DNA of 39,617 nucleotides, from the NCBI GenBank assembly GCA_943331295.2, contig CALQLA020000045.1, positions 1-39,617 of the forward strand. Reading direction: 5' to 3'. How positions within the stretch are numbered: the first letter of the stretch is position 1; each line of letters starts with the position of its first letter. The stretch comes from Bordetella parapertussis. Its GTDB lineage: Bacteria; Pseudomonadota; Gammaproteobacteria; Burkholderiales; Casimicrobiaceae. The notes below the pieces were generated by a model, which saw only the letters and a program-made list of their open reading frames with translations, was not told the DNA's origin and did not search any database. The position numbers were made by a program, and so were the translations under genes. Positions 1 through 8,331 of the stretch are shown here, piece after piece.

Positions 1-458
1 ATGGCGAGCAGCGTGGCATCGCCGTGACGCAACGCCGCATGCTCGGTCGGCAGCGCCCCGAGGGCCGCCAGCAGGGCGTCGCCGGCGCCCGGGCCCCCGA
101 CGCCGAAGCAGGCCACGGTCGCCGAGATGTCGGCCACCTTGACCTTGGCGCGAAGCACGAACATGCCGAGGCGCCGCGCGACGGCGGCGGCGATGCCGGC
201 GGGCAGCAGCGCGCGGAAGTGCTCGGGGCCGTCGCGCCAGAGCACGAAGTTGGCCAGCATCCGCCCGCCGGGGGAGTTGTAGCTCGTGTACTGCAGCGTG
301 CCTGGCAAGAGCGCGGCTATGTCGTTGGACAGCTGGCCCTGCAGGAAGGCGGCGGCGTCGGGCCCCTCGATCGCCAGCACGGCGAACGCGGACAGGTCGC
401 AGGCGACCGCGGTGTCGCGGGCAGCGGTCAGCGGGGAGGGCGGGTCGGTGGCGGGCAT
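1..458 (-). CDS. ygfZ: YgfZ/GcvT-family folate-binding protein (3' end beyond window)
   Basis: The first 152 codons of a minus-strand gene are visible and the rest lies outside the window. The protein reads DLSAFAVLAIEGPDAAAFLQ then GQLSNDI, and later SYNSPGGRMLANFVLWR. This is the N-terminal signature of the YgfZ/CAF17 relatives of GcvT, which bind tetrahydrofolate and help assemble or repair iron-sulfur clusters in the cytoplasm. The ATG at 458 is the first start after an in-frame stop at 483-485. The gene diverges from rpsB. The C-terminal half, including the KGC[YF]xGQE-type motif that defines true YgfZ, is not visible, so a generic GcvT-like aminomethyltransferase cannot be ruled out. 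Confidence 0.8.
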   Translation of the reverse strand, partial: MPATDPPSPLTAARDTAVACDLSAFAVLAIEGPDAAAFLQGQLSNDIAALLPGTLQYTSYNSPGGRMLANFVLWRDGPEHFRALLPAGIAAAVARRLGMFVLRAKVKVADISATVACFGVGGPGAGDALLAALGALPTEHAALRHGDATLLA

Positions 459-807
459 CGGCGCAGGCGGCAGGGTGGGGGGCTAAGGCGGTTGCGGCGG
501 TTTCGGCGGCGGGCCGCAGCCCGGGTGAGTCGCCGGTGGCCAGGGGCTCCCGGGAACGCGCGGAAAGTGCTAAAATCGAATGTTAGCTCGATTCGGCCCG
601 TTGCGCGCGACCGCACCACGTCTGCGCGCCCGGGGCCTGCATCGGGCAATTCGCAGACCCGCGCACCTCAGGGTGCCCAGGACGAACCGCGGAAGTGCCT
701 GCAGCCGTTGCCACGTGATTCGCGTGGCCCCGCGCCTGCCGCGCCCTCGAGCGTTCATTCTGAGCCGAAAAGCGGGTCGTGGTTCAACCCTGATAGGAGT
801 TCCCAGA
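459..807 (+). promoter_or_regulatory. ygfZ-rpsB divergent intergenic region with probable rpsB promoter and long leader
   Basis: This 349-base gap holds no convincing gene. An extended -10 element, TG (568-569) plus TAAAAT (571-576), faces rpsB; no clear -35 box is visible. Transcription from there would give a leader of about 225 nt. Two small hairpins can be drawn in it: GCACC/GGTGC (663-667 with 672-676) and CCACG/CGTGG (711-715 with 723-727). The rpsB ribosome-binding site AGGAG is at 795-799. Long leaders ahead of rpsB are known in E. coli, where S2 represses its own operon; whether this leader does so is inference. Confidence 0.55.
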
Positions 808-1554
808 ATGTCCGTAACGATGCGTCAAATGCTTGAAGCCGGCGTCCACTTCGGTCACCAGACCCGGTACTGGAATCCCAAGATGGCCGATTACATCTTC
901 GGCCAGCGCAACAAGATCCACATCGTCAACCTCGAGAAGACGATGGAGCTCTACCAGGAGGCGATGAAGTACATCCGCCAGCTGGCGTCGAACAAGGGCA
1001 CGATCCTGTTCGTCGGCACCAAGCGCCAGGCGCGCGAGATCGTCGCCGAGGAAGCCCGCCGCTGCGGGATGCCCTACGTCGATGCGCGCTGGCTGGGCGG
1101 CATGCTCACCAACTTCAAGACCGTCAAGGGCTCGATCAAGCGCCTGAAGGACCTCGAGGCGATGCGCGACGAGGGCACGTTCGAGAAGATGAACAAGCGC
1201 GAGGCGCTGACGCTGCAGCGCGAGATGGACAAGCTGTCGAAGAGCCTCGGCGGCATCAAGGACATGAACGGCGTCCCCGATGCGCTGTTCGTCATCGACG
1301 TCGGCTACCACAAGATCGCGATCACCGAGGCGACCAAGCTCGGCGTTCCGATCGTCGCCGTCGTCGACACCAACCACTCGCCGATCGGCATCGCCCACGT
1401 GATCCCGGGCAACGACGACTCGAGCCGGGCGATCCGCCTCTACGCGCGCGGCGCCGCCGACGCGATCCTCGAGGGCCGCAGCCAGGTCATCCAGGAAATC
1501 GTGCAGGCCGGCGACGAGTTCGTCGAAGTCCCGTCGGACGAAGCCACGGCTTGA
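808..1554 (+). CDS. rpsB: 30S ribosomal protein S2
   Basis: The product is 248 residues, close to the usual 240-250 for bacterial S2, which binds the small-subunit head/body junction late in assembly and recruits S1. It opens [20 protein letters not shown] and continues [19 protein letters not shown], the S2 family signature. The second signature region with PDALFVIDV and [16 protein letters not shown] is near residues 150-190. The ATG at 808 follows AGGAG with nine bases of spacing. The open frame extends further upstream, but that part lacks S2 homology and lies in the leader. tsf follows after 189 bases, the usual rpsB-tsf pairing. Confidence 0.98.
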   Translation: MSVTMRQMLEAGVHFGHQTRYWNPKMADYIFGQRNKIHIVNLEKTMELYQEAMKYIRQLASNKGTILFVGTKRQAREIVAEEARRCGMPYVDARWLGGMLTNFKTVKGSIKRLKDLEAMRDEGTFEKMNKREALTLQREMDKLSKSLGGIKDMNGVPDALFVIDVGYHKIAITEATKLGVPIVAVVDTNHSPIGIAHVIPGNDDSSRAIRLYARGAADAILEGRSQVIQEIVQAGDEFVEVPSDEATA

Positions 1555-1578
1555 GGCAGATGAGGCAGATGAGGCGGC
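1552..1578 (+). repeat. three 9-bp tandem repeats over the rpsB stop
   Basis: The unit TGAGGCAGA occurs twice and is followed by a diverged third copy, TGAGGCGGC. The first unit contains the rpsB stop codon. No function is evident. Confidence 0.6.
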
Positions 1579-1743
1579 TGTCGCGCGCAGCGGGTGCCCG
1601 GGCATGACCGGAGGGTGCCGGCCGCCGCGCTGCGACGGCAGGTCGCGTTTTCCTGATGCTCGATTGACGACAGGGCCGGCAGCGGCGTGCCAGCATGCGC
1701 GCCGGCCGGCCGCCGACAATACACACGCACTACGGAGTTCGAG

Positions 1744-2640
1744 ATGGCGGACATTTCCGCAAGCATGGTGATGGAGCTGCGCCAGCGCACGGGGCTGGGC
1801 ATGATGGAATGCAAGAAGGTGCTGGCCGAAGCCGCCGGCGACCTCGCGAAGGCCGAGGAACTGCTGCGCATCCGCAGCGGCGCCAAGGCATCCAAGGCCG
1901 CGGGCCGGATCACCGCCGAAGGCATTGTCGGCGCGTACCTCGCCGACGACGGCAAGACCGCCGCGATGGTCGAGGTGAACTGCGAAACCGACTTCGTGTC
2001 GCGCAACGAGGACTTCATGGCGCTGGCACGCGACCTCGCGCGCCTCGTCGCCGAGAACAAGCCGGCCGACGTCGCCGCGCTGGCGGCGCTGCCGCTCGCC
2101 GGCGGCACCGTCGAAAGCGTGCGCCAGGCGCTGGTGCAGAAGATCGGCGAGAACATCTCGGTCCGCCGCTTTGCCGCGTTCGCTTCGCCGGCACGGCTGG
2201 TGCAGTACCTGCACGGCGGCGGGCGCATCGGCGTCACCGTCGAGATCGACGGCGGCGACGCCGCGGTCGGCAAGGACGTCGCGATGCACATCGCCGCGTC
2301 GGCGGCGCCCGGCGCGATGCGGCCCGTCTGCGTCTCGCGCGCCGAGGTGCCGGCCGACCTGATCGAGCGCGAGCGTGCGATCTACACCGCGCAGGCCACC
2401 GAGAGCGGCAAGCCGGCGGAGATCGCCGCCAAGATGGTCGAGGGCCGTGTCAACAAGTTCCTGGCCGAGGTGACGCTGCTCGGGCAGCCGTTCGTCAAGA
2501 ATCCCGACGAGACGGTGGAGAAGCACCTGAAGGCGCATGGCGCGACGGTGAAGGTCTTCGCGCTGTACGTCGTCGGCGAGGGCATCGAGAAGAAGAAGGA
2601 CGACTTCGCCGCGGAAGTGGCGGCGATGGCCAAGGCCTAG
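1744..2640 (+). CDS. tsf: translation elongation factor Ts
   Basis: EF-Ts is the cytoplasmic nucleotide exchange factor that displaces GDP from EF-Tu. The 298-residue product begins [20 protein letters not shown], with [15 protein letters not shown] after it; this is the N-terminal domain with the first EF-Ts signature. [13 protein letters not shown] near residue 80 is the conserved TDFV core that inserts into EF-Tu. The ATG at 1744 is preceded by GGAG at 1734-1737. The gap from rpsB holds no confident terminator or promoter. pyrH begins 37 bases downstream, so the genes are probably co-transcribed. Confidence 0.98.
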   Translation: MADISASMVMELRQRTGLGMMECKKVLAEAAGDLAKAEELLRIRSGAKASKAAGRITAEGIVGAYLADDGKTAAMVEVNCETDFVSRNEDFMALARDLARLVAENKPADVAALAALPLAGGTVESVRQALVQKIGENISVRRFAAFASPARLVQYLHGGGRIGVTVEIDGGDAAVGKDVAMHIAASAAPGAMRPVCVSRAEVPADLIERERAIYTAQATESGKPAEIAAKMVEGRVNKFLAEVTLLGQPFVKNPDETVEKHLKAHGATVKVFALYVVGEGIEKKKDDFAAEVAAMAKA

Positions 2641-2677
2641 AGCGACAATCCACCGCGTTTCCCGGAGGCAGAAGCCC

Positions 2678-3472
2678 ATGACCCCGCCGACCGCAGCCGC
2701 ACCCGTTCCCCGCGCCGTCGCTGCCGGCGCGGCGGAAGCGACGGGGGCCCCGGCGCCCGAAGTGCCCGCGTACCGGCGGATCCTGCTGAAGCTTTCGGGC
2801 GAGGCGCTGATGGGCGACGACGCCTACGGCATCAACCGGCAGGTGATCGACCGCATCGTCGCCGAGATCGTCGAGATCGTGCGGCTCGGCGTGCAGGTCG
2901 CGGTGGTCATCGGCGGCGGCAACATCTTCCGCGGCGTGGCGCCCGGCGCCGCGGGGATGGACCGCGCGACGGCCGACTACATGGGCATGCTGGCGACGCT
3001 GATGAACTCGCTCGCGCTGCAGGATGCGCTGCGCCGCGCGGGCGTCGAGTCGCGCGTGCAGTCGGCGCTGCGCATCGACCAGGTCGCCGAGCCGTACATC
3101 CGCGGCCGCGCGCTGCGCCACCTCGAGGAGAAGAAGATCGTCATCTTCGCCGCGGGCACCGGCAATCCGTTCTTCACGACCGACACCGCCGCCGCGCTGC
3201 GCGGCCGCGAGATGGGCGTGGACATCGTGCTGAAGGCGACCAAGGTCGACGGCGTCTACACCGCCGACCCGAAGCTCCACCCGGCGGCCGTGCGCTACGG
3301 CGAGCTCACCTTCGACGAGGCCATCGTCAAGAACCTGAAGGTGATGGACGCCACGGCGCTCGCGCTGTGCCGCGACCAGAACATGCTGTTGAAGGTGTTC
3401 TCGATCTTCGTCCCCGGCGCGCTGAAGCGCGTCGTGCTGGGCGGGAGCGAGGGCACGCTCGTGCATTGCTAG
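2678..3472 (+). CDS. pyrH: UMP kinase, with Ala/Pro-rich N-terminal extension
   Basis: PyrH phosphorylates UMP to UDP with ATP, feeding pyrimidine nucleotide and sugar-nucleotide synthesis. The kinase core starts near residue 32 with [16 protein letters not shown], followed by [26 protein letters not shown] and [19 protein letters not shown], all amino-acid-kinase/PyrH motifs. The product is 264 residues against about 238 usually; the first 31 residues, rich in Ala and Pro, form the excess. The ATG at 2678 has a strong GGAGG (2664-2668) at suitable distance, so the extension is probably translated. frr follows after 15 bases. Confidence 0.97.
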   Translation: MTPPTAAAPVPRAVAAGAAEATGAPAPEVPAYRRILLKLSGEALMGDDAYGINRQVIDRIVAEIVEIVRLGVQVAVVIGGGNIFRGVAPGAAGMDRATADYMGMLATLMNSLALQDALRRAGVESRVQSALRIDQVAEPYIRGRALRHLEEKKIVIFAAGTGNPFFTTDTAAALRGREMGVDIVLKATKVDGVYTADPKLHPAAVRYGELTFDEAIVKNLKVMDATALALCRDQNMLLKVFSIFVPGALKRVVLGGSEGTLVHC

Positions 3473-3487
3473 ACGCGAGGACCCACC

Positions 3488-4045
3488 ATGATTGATGACA
3501 TCAAGAAGACCGCGGAACAGAAGATGGCGAAGTCGGTCGAGACGCTCAAGTCCGACCTGGGCAAGGTGCGCACCGGCCGGGCCCACACGGGCCTCCTCGA
3601 CCACATCCACATCGACTACTACGGCACGTCGATGCCGCTGAACCAGGTCGCGAACATGACGCTCGCCGACGCCCGGACGGTGACGGTGCAGCCGTTCGAG
3701 AAGAAGCTGATCCCCGTCATCGAGAAGGCGATCCGCGACGCCGACCTCGGGCTCAACCCGGGCAGCTCCGGCGACCTGATCCGCGTCCCGATGCCGGCGC
3801 TGACCGAGGAGCGCCGCCGCGACCTCATCAAGGTGGTCCGGCACGAGGCCGAGAACGCGCGGATTGCCGTGCGCAACATCCGCCGCGACGCCAACGACCA
3901 CCTCAAGAAACTGCTGAAGGACCACGCCGTCGCCGAGGACGCCGAGCGCCACGCGCAGGCCGACGTGCAGAAGCTCACCGACCGCTTCACCGTCGAGATC
4001 GACAAGATCCTCGCGACGAAGGAAACCGACCTGATGGCGATCTGA
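3488..4045 (+). CDS. frr: ribosome recycling factor
   Basis: RRF works with EF-G to split post-termination ribosomes. The product is 185 residues, exactly the family length. It shows [20 protein letters not shown] with [14 protein letters not shown] near residues 27-57, the highly conserved hinge region, and [20 protein letters not shown] near 105-125. The start at 3488 follows GAGGA (3476-3480). It directly follows pyrH, an arrangement conserved across proteobacteria. Confidence 0.98.
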   Translation: MIDDIKKTAEQKMAKSVETLKSDLGKVRTGRAHTGLLDHIHIDYYGTSMPLNQVANMTLADARTVTVQPFEKKLIPVIEKAIRDADLGLNPGSSGDLIRVPMPALTEERRRDLIKVVRHEAENARIAVRNIRRDANDHLKKLLKDHAVAEDAERHAQADVQKLTDRFTVEIDKILATKETDLMAI

Positions 4046-4119
4046 CGGCCATCCCGGCCCGTCGCGCCTCCGATCGTCCACGCGCACCCCTCGTCCCGCC
4101 CTCACGCCCGGCCCGCGCC

Positions 4120-4881
4120 TTGTTCAAGAGCTCCACGCGCGACATTCCCGCGGCGCCTGCCGTCCCCCGGCACGTCGCCATCATCATGGACGGCAACGGG
4201 CGCTGGGCGAAGCAGCGCCGCCTGCCGCGGTTCGCCGGCCACCGCAAGGGCGTCGAGGCCGTGCGCGGCATCGTGCGCGCCTGCCTCGAGCGCGGCGTCG
4301 AGTACCTGACGCTGTTCGCGTTCTCGAGCGAGAACTGGCGGCGGCCGGCCGATGAGGTCTCGGTCCTGATGGACCTGTTCCTGCGCGCGCTGGAGCAGGA
4401 GGTCGCCAAGCTGCACGAGAACGGCATCCGCTTCCGCGTCGTCGGCGACACCGCCCAGTTCCCGCCGCGGATCCGCGAGCTGATCGCCAACGGCGAGATG
4501 CTCACCGCGGGCAACACCCGCCTGACGCTGGCGGTGGCGGCCAACTACGGGGGGCGCTGGGACATCGCGCAGGCGGCGCGCCGCTATTTCGCGCTGAATC
4601 CGGAGGCTGTCCGCGACGACGCCGAATTCCGGCCCGAGGCGTTCGAGCCGTTCCTCGCGATGGCGTTCGCGCCCGAGCCCGATCTCTTCATCCGCACCGG
4701 CGGCGAGCAGCGGATATCGAACTTCCTGCTGTGGCAGCTCGCGTACACCGAGCTCTATTTCACCGACGCGCTCTGGCCCGACTTCGACGCGGCCTCGCTC
4801 GACGCCGCGATCGCCTCCTACGCAGCGCGCGAGCGGCGCTTCGGACGCACCAGCGAGCAGCTGGAAGCCGTGCGCGCCTGA
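4120..4881 (+). CDS. uppS: (2Z,6E)-polyprenyl/undecaprenyl diphosphate synthase
   Basis: UppS is the cis-prenyltransferase that condenses isopentenyl diphosphate with farnesyl diphosphate to make the lipid carrier for peptidoglycan and O-antigen. [20 protein letters not shown] lies near residues 18-37, with the catalytic Asp24 ahead of [20 protein letters not shown] and the C-terminal [20 protein letters not shown] are also family hallmarks. The chosen start is TTG at 4120, because no ATG or GTG lies between it and the frr stop in a suitable place; no clear ribosome-binding site is present, so the exact start is uncertain. At 253 residues the length is normal. Confidence 0.96.
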   Translation: MFKSSTRDIPAAPAVPRHVAIIMDGNGRWAKQRRLPRFAGHRKGVEAVRGIVRACLERGVEYLTLFAFSSENWRRPADEVSVLMDLFLRALEQEVAKLHENGIRFRVVGDTAQFPPRIRELIANGEMLTAGNTRLTLAVAANYGGRWDIAQAARRYFALNPEAVRDDAEFRPEAFEPFLAMAFAPEPDLFIRTGGEQRISNFLLWQLAYTELYFTDALWPDFDAASLDAAIASYAARERRFGRTSEQLEAVRA

Positions 4882-4925
4882 CGCGCCCCGGGCACCACGC
4901 GCCGCGCGGTCCGCTCTTCCTGCCC

Positions 4926-5765
4926 ATGCTCGCAACCCGCATCGTCACCGCCATCGCGCTCGTCGTCGCGGTGCTGGGCGCGCTGTTCACGCTGCCGTCC
5001 GCAGCCTGGGGCCTCGTCACGCTGGCCGGCATCGTCGTCGCCGCCGCCGAGTGGGCCAACCTCGCGGGCTACGGGCGCCCCGCGTGGCTGCTCTTCGTCG
5101 GGGGCACCGCGCTGATCGGGCTCAACCTGCTGTTCTCCCCGCTCGCGAATTTCGACCAGGGCTGGTCGGACGGCTTCGTCCTCGCGGTCTGCGGCCCCGC
5201 CCTGCTGTTCTGGATGCTCGCGGTGCCCGCCTGGCTGCACGGGCACTGGCGGCCGACGTCGCCGCTGCTGCTCGCCGTGGTGGGCTGGCTCGTGCTGGTC
5301 GCCGCGTGGGTCGCGCTGGTCGAGCTGCAGGGCCGCTCGCCGTGGATCGCGCTGGCGGCGATGGCGATCGTGTGGATCGCCGACATCGCCGCGTTCTTCT
5401 CGGGTCGCGCCTTCGGCCGGCGCAAGCTCGCGCCGACGATCAGCCCGGGCAAGACCTGGGAAGGCGTGTACGGCGCGCTCGCCGCCGTCGCCGTCTATGC
5501 GGTCGCGCTGGTGCCGCTGGCGGGGGCCGCGGGCTACCCGCGCGACGTCTCGTGGCCGGCGCTGGCGGCGTGGCTCGCGCTGGCGATCGTGATCGCCGCG
5601 CTGTCGATCACCGGCGACCTGTTCGAGTCGCTGCTGAAGCGGCACGCCGGCGTCAAGGACAGCGGCCGGATCCTGCCCGGCCACGGCGGCATGCTGGACC
5701 GCATCGACGCACTGCTCCCGGCGCTGCCGCTCGCCGCGCTCGCCGCGCAGGTGTTCCTCCGGTGA
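4926..5765 (+). CDS. cdsA: phosphatidate cytidylyltransferase (CDP-diglyceride synthase)
   Basis: CdsA is an inner-membrane enzyme that makes CDP-diacylglycerol from CTP and phosphatidic acid, the branch point of phospholipid synthesis. The 279-residue product has several hydrophobic membrane segments. It ends with the CDP-diglyceride synthase signature [20 protein letters not shown], continued by [14 protein letters not shown] near residue 175 is another conserved block. The ATG at 4926 starts the hydrophobic N-terminus. Its TGA overlaps the GTG start of dxr, suggesting translational coupling. Confidence 0.96.
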   Translation: MLATRIVTAIALVVAVLGALFTLPSAAWGLVTLAGIVVAAAEWANLAGYGRPAWLLFVGGTALIGLNLLFSPLANFDQGWSDGFVLAVCGPALLFWMLAVPAWLHGHWRPTSPLLLAVVGWLVLVAAWVALVELQGRSPWIALAAMAIVWIADIAAFFSGRAFGRRKLAPTISPGKTWEGVYGALAAVAVYAVALVPLAGAAGYPRDVSWPALAAWLALAIVIAALSITGDLFESLLKRHAGVKDSGRILPGHGGMLDRIDALLPALPLAALAAQVFLR

Positions 5766-6970
5766 CGGCGCGGTGCACGCTGTCGGTCCTCGGCGCGACC
5801 GGCTCGATCGGTGACTCGACGCTCGACGTCGTCGCGCGCCACCCGGAGCGCTTCGCCGTCGCCGGGCTGGCCGCGGGGCGGCAATGGGAGAAGCTCGCGG
5901 TGCTGTGCCGCAGGTTCCGGCCGCAGATCGCGGCGATGCACGACCCGGTTGCCGCGCAGGCGCTCGCTCGCTCGCTCGCCGCCGACGGCCTGCCCACGCG
6001 CGTGGTCGCGGGCATCGACGGCCTGTGCGAGGTCGCCGCGTGGCCGGCGTCCGATACCGTGATGGCCGCGATCGTCGGCGCAGTGGGCCTGGCGCCGACG
6101 CTCGCCGCCGCGCACGCAGGGAAGCGGATACTGCTCGCCAACAAGGAGGCGATCGTCATCGGCGGCGCCGCGTTCATGACGGCGGTCCGCGCCGGCGGCG
6201 CGACGCTGCTGCCGATCGACAGCGAGCACAATGCGGTGTTCCAGTGCCTGCCCCGCAACTACGCGCGCGATCCGAAGGGCGCCGGCGTGCGCCGAATCCT
6301 GCTGACCGGATCCGGCGGGCCGTTCCGGAATCGGCCGCTGGCGGAACTTGCGGCCGTAACGCCGGACGAAGCCTGTGCGCACCCGAACTGGAGTATGGGG
6401 CGCAAGATCTCGGTGGATTCCGCAACGATGATGAACAAGGGGCTCGAAGTGATCGAGGCGCACTGGCTGTTCGGCGTGCCGCCGGCGGAGATCGACGTCG
6501 TGATCCATCCGCAGAGCGTGATCCATTCGATGGTCGAGTACGTCGACGGCTCCGTGCTGGCGCAGCTGGGCCACCCCGACATGCGCACGCCGATCGCGCA
6601 GGCGCTCGCGTTCCCGGACCGCATCGGCGCGGGCGTCGGCGCGCTGGATCTCGCCCGGATCGGCACCCTGACGTTCGAAGCGCCGGATTTCGACCGCTTC
6701 CCGTGCCTGCGCCTCGCCTACGACGCGCTGACGGCGGGCGGCTCCGCGCCCGCCGTCCTCAACGCCGCCAACGAGGTCGCGGTCGCCGCGTTCCTCGCGG
6801 GCCGCGTGCGCTTCACCGCGATCGCCGCGGCCTGCGCCGAGACCCTCGCCCGCGTCGCGGCGCGACCGGTCCGCGCGCTCGAGGACGCGCTCGCCGCCGA
6901 CGCCGAGGCACGTGCCGTCGCCGGCGCGTGGCTCGACCTCCCGGCGGCGGTCGGCGGGCGCGCCGCCTGA
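5762..6970 (+). CDS. dxr: 1-deoxy-D-xylulose 5-phosphate reductoisomerase
   Basis: Dxr converts DXP to 2-C-methyl-D-erythritol 4-phosphate with NADPH, the committed step of the MEP isoprenoid pathway that eventually feeds UppS two genes upstream. [15 protein letters not shown] at the N-terminus is the NADPH-binding turn. [15 protein letters not shown] and [20 protein letters not shown] hold the metal- and substrate-binding residues. The GTG start at 5762 overlaps the cdsA stop (GTGA), and the stop overlaps the rseP ATG. The 402-residue length is normal for the family. Confidence 0.97.
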   Translation: MTARCTLSVLGATGSIGDSTLDVVARHPERFAVAGLAAGRQWEKLAVLCRRFRPQIAAMHDPVAAQALARSLAADGLPTRVVAGIDGLCEVAAWPASDTVMAAIVGAVGLAPTLAAAHAGKRILLANKEAIVIGGAAFMTAVRAGGATLLPIDSEHNAVFQCLPRNYARDPKGAGVRRILLTGSGGPFRNRPLAELAAVTPDEACAHPNWSMGRKISVDSATMMNKGLEVIEAHWLFGVPPAEIDVVIHPQSVIHSMVEYVDGSVLAQLGHPDMRTPIAQALAFPDRIGAGVGALDLARIGTLTFEAPDFDRFPCLRLAYDALTAGGSAPAVLNAANEVAVAAFLAGRVRFTAIAAACAETLARVAARPVRALEDALAADAEARAVAGAWLDLPAAVGGRAA

Positions 6971-8331
6971 TGGAAATCCTGCAGAAGGGTCTCGCCTTCC
7001 TGGTCGTGCTGTCGGTGCTCGTGGTGATCCACGAGCTCGGCCACTACCTGGTGGCCCGCTGGTGCGGCGTGAAGGTGCTCCGGTTCTCGGTCGGCTTCGG
7101 CCGCGTGCTGTGGTCGCGCCGCTTCGGGCCGGACCGCACCGAGTGGGCGATTTCCGCGGTTCCCCTCGGCGGCTACGTCAAGATGGCCGACGAGCGCGAG
7201 GGCGAGCTCGCTCCCGAGGACCTGCCGCGCGCGTTCAACCGGCAGGGCGTCGGCAAGCGCATCGCGATCGTCGCCGCGGGGCCGGTCGCCAACCTGCTGC
7301 TCGCGATCCTGCTGTTCGCGGGCACGTTCATGGCCGGGGTCCCCGGCCAGCGGGCGCTGCTCGCCGTGCCGCCGGCGGACACGCCCGCGGCGACTGCCGG
7401 CATCCGCGAGGGCGATCTCGTCGTCGCCGTCGACGGCGTCGCGATCCGCAGCTGGCAGGACCTGCGCTGGCGGCTCCTGAAGGCCTCGGGCCGGCCCGAA
7501 GCGGTCCTGGAGATCGAGAGCGCCGGGACGCCCGGCGCCGACCGGCGCGCGACGCGCGCGCTGCCGCTGTCGGGGCTCGCGATGTCCGACTGGGAAGGCA
7601 ATTTCATGTCGCTGCTGGGCCTCAAGGCCGACTTCGGCGCGCCGGTGATCGAGGATGCCGTGCCCGGCCGGCCGGCCGAGCGCGCCGGCATCAAGCCCGG
7701 CGACCGCATCGTCGCGATCGACGGCGCGCCCGCGCGCTCGCCGTCGGACGTCGCCGCGCGCACCAACGCGAAGCCCGGCGAGCCGGTGACGTTCCGCATC
7801 GCGCGCGACGGCGCCGAATTCGACGTCGTCGTGGTGCCCGAGGCGAGCGAGCAGGGCGGGCGCCGCATCGGGCTCGCCGGCCTGCGCCTCAAGATCGACC
7901 CCGCCGCCGCGGAGCGCCTCGGCGTGACGGTCCGCTACGGCGCGGGCGAGGCGCTCGTCGAGGGCGCGCGCAAGACCTGGGAGCTCTCGGCGTTCACGCT
8001 GCGGATGCTCGGCCGCATCGCCACCGGCGACGCGTCACTCAAGAACATCAGCGGCCCGCTGACGCTCGCCGACTTCGCAGGCCAGTCGGCGCAGGCGGGA
8101 AGCCTCGTCTTCGTCGGCTATCTCGCGCTCATCAGCATCAGCCTCGGCGTGCTCAACCTGCTGCCGATTCCGCTGTTGGATGGGGGGCATTTGCTGTATT
8201 ATTTCGCCGAACTCATCAAGGGTAGTCCGGTGTCCGACCGAGCCTTCGAGATCGGCCAGCGAATCGGTATGGCGATGCTCGCGATGATGATGGCGCTGGC
8301 GCTTTTCAATGACCTCTCCCGTTTGTTCTGA
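6970..8331 (+). CDS. rseP: site-2 intramembrane zinc protease RseP, two PDZ domains
   Basis: RseP cleaves anti-sigma factor RseA within the membrane during the sigma-E envelope stress response and removes remnant signal peptides. The zinc motif HELGH is at residues 21-25 inside the first transmembrane segment. The second conserved motif, in LLPIPLLDGGHLLYYF, supplies the Asp ligand near the C-terminus. Two PDZ-like regions lie between them, the second around GRPAERAGIKPGDRIVAIDG. The 453-residue length fits the family. The ATG overlaps the dxr stop. The last codons overlap the proposed bamA start. Confidence 0.96.
   Translation: MEILQKGLAFLVVLSVLVVIHELGHYLVARWCGVKVLRFSVGFGRVLWSRRFGPDRTEWAISAVPLGGYVKMADEREGELAPEDLPRAFNRQGVGKRIAIVAAGPVANLLLAILLFAGTFMAGVPGQRALLAVPPADTPAATAGIREGDLVVAVDGVAIRSWQDLRWRLLKASGRPEAVLEIESAGTPGADRRATRALPLSGLAMSDWEGNFMSLLGLKADFGAPVIEDAVPGRPAERAGIKPGDRIVAIDGAPARSPSDVAARTNAKPGEPVTFRIARDGAEFDVVVVPEASEQGGRRIGLAGLRLKIDPAAAERLGVTVRYGAGEALVEGARKTWELSAFTLRMLGRIATGDASLKNISGPLTLADFAGQSAQAGSLVFVGYLALISISLGVLNLLPIPLLDGGHLLYYFAELIKGSPVSDRAFEIGQRIGMAMLAMMMALALFNDLSRLF

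Noticed and set aside
1555..1743. Terminator or separate tsf promoter in the rpsB-tsf gap
   Set aside because: A TTGACG at 1664-1669 has no -10 at proper spacing, and no GC hairpin with a T run is present.
784..2679. Long open frame (631 codons) on the minus strand across rpsB and tsf
   Set aside because: Antisense to two certain genes; composition follows third-codon GC bias, and no family motif is seen.
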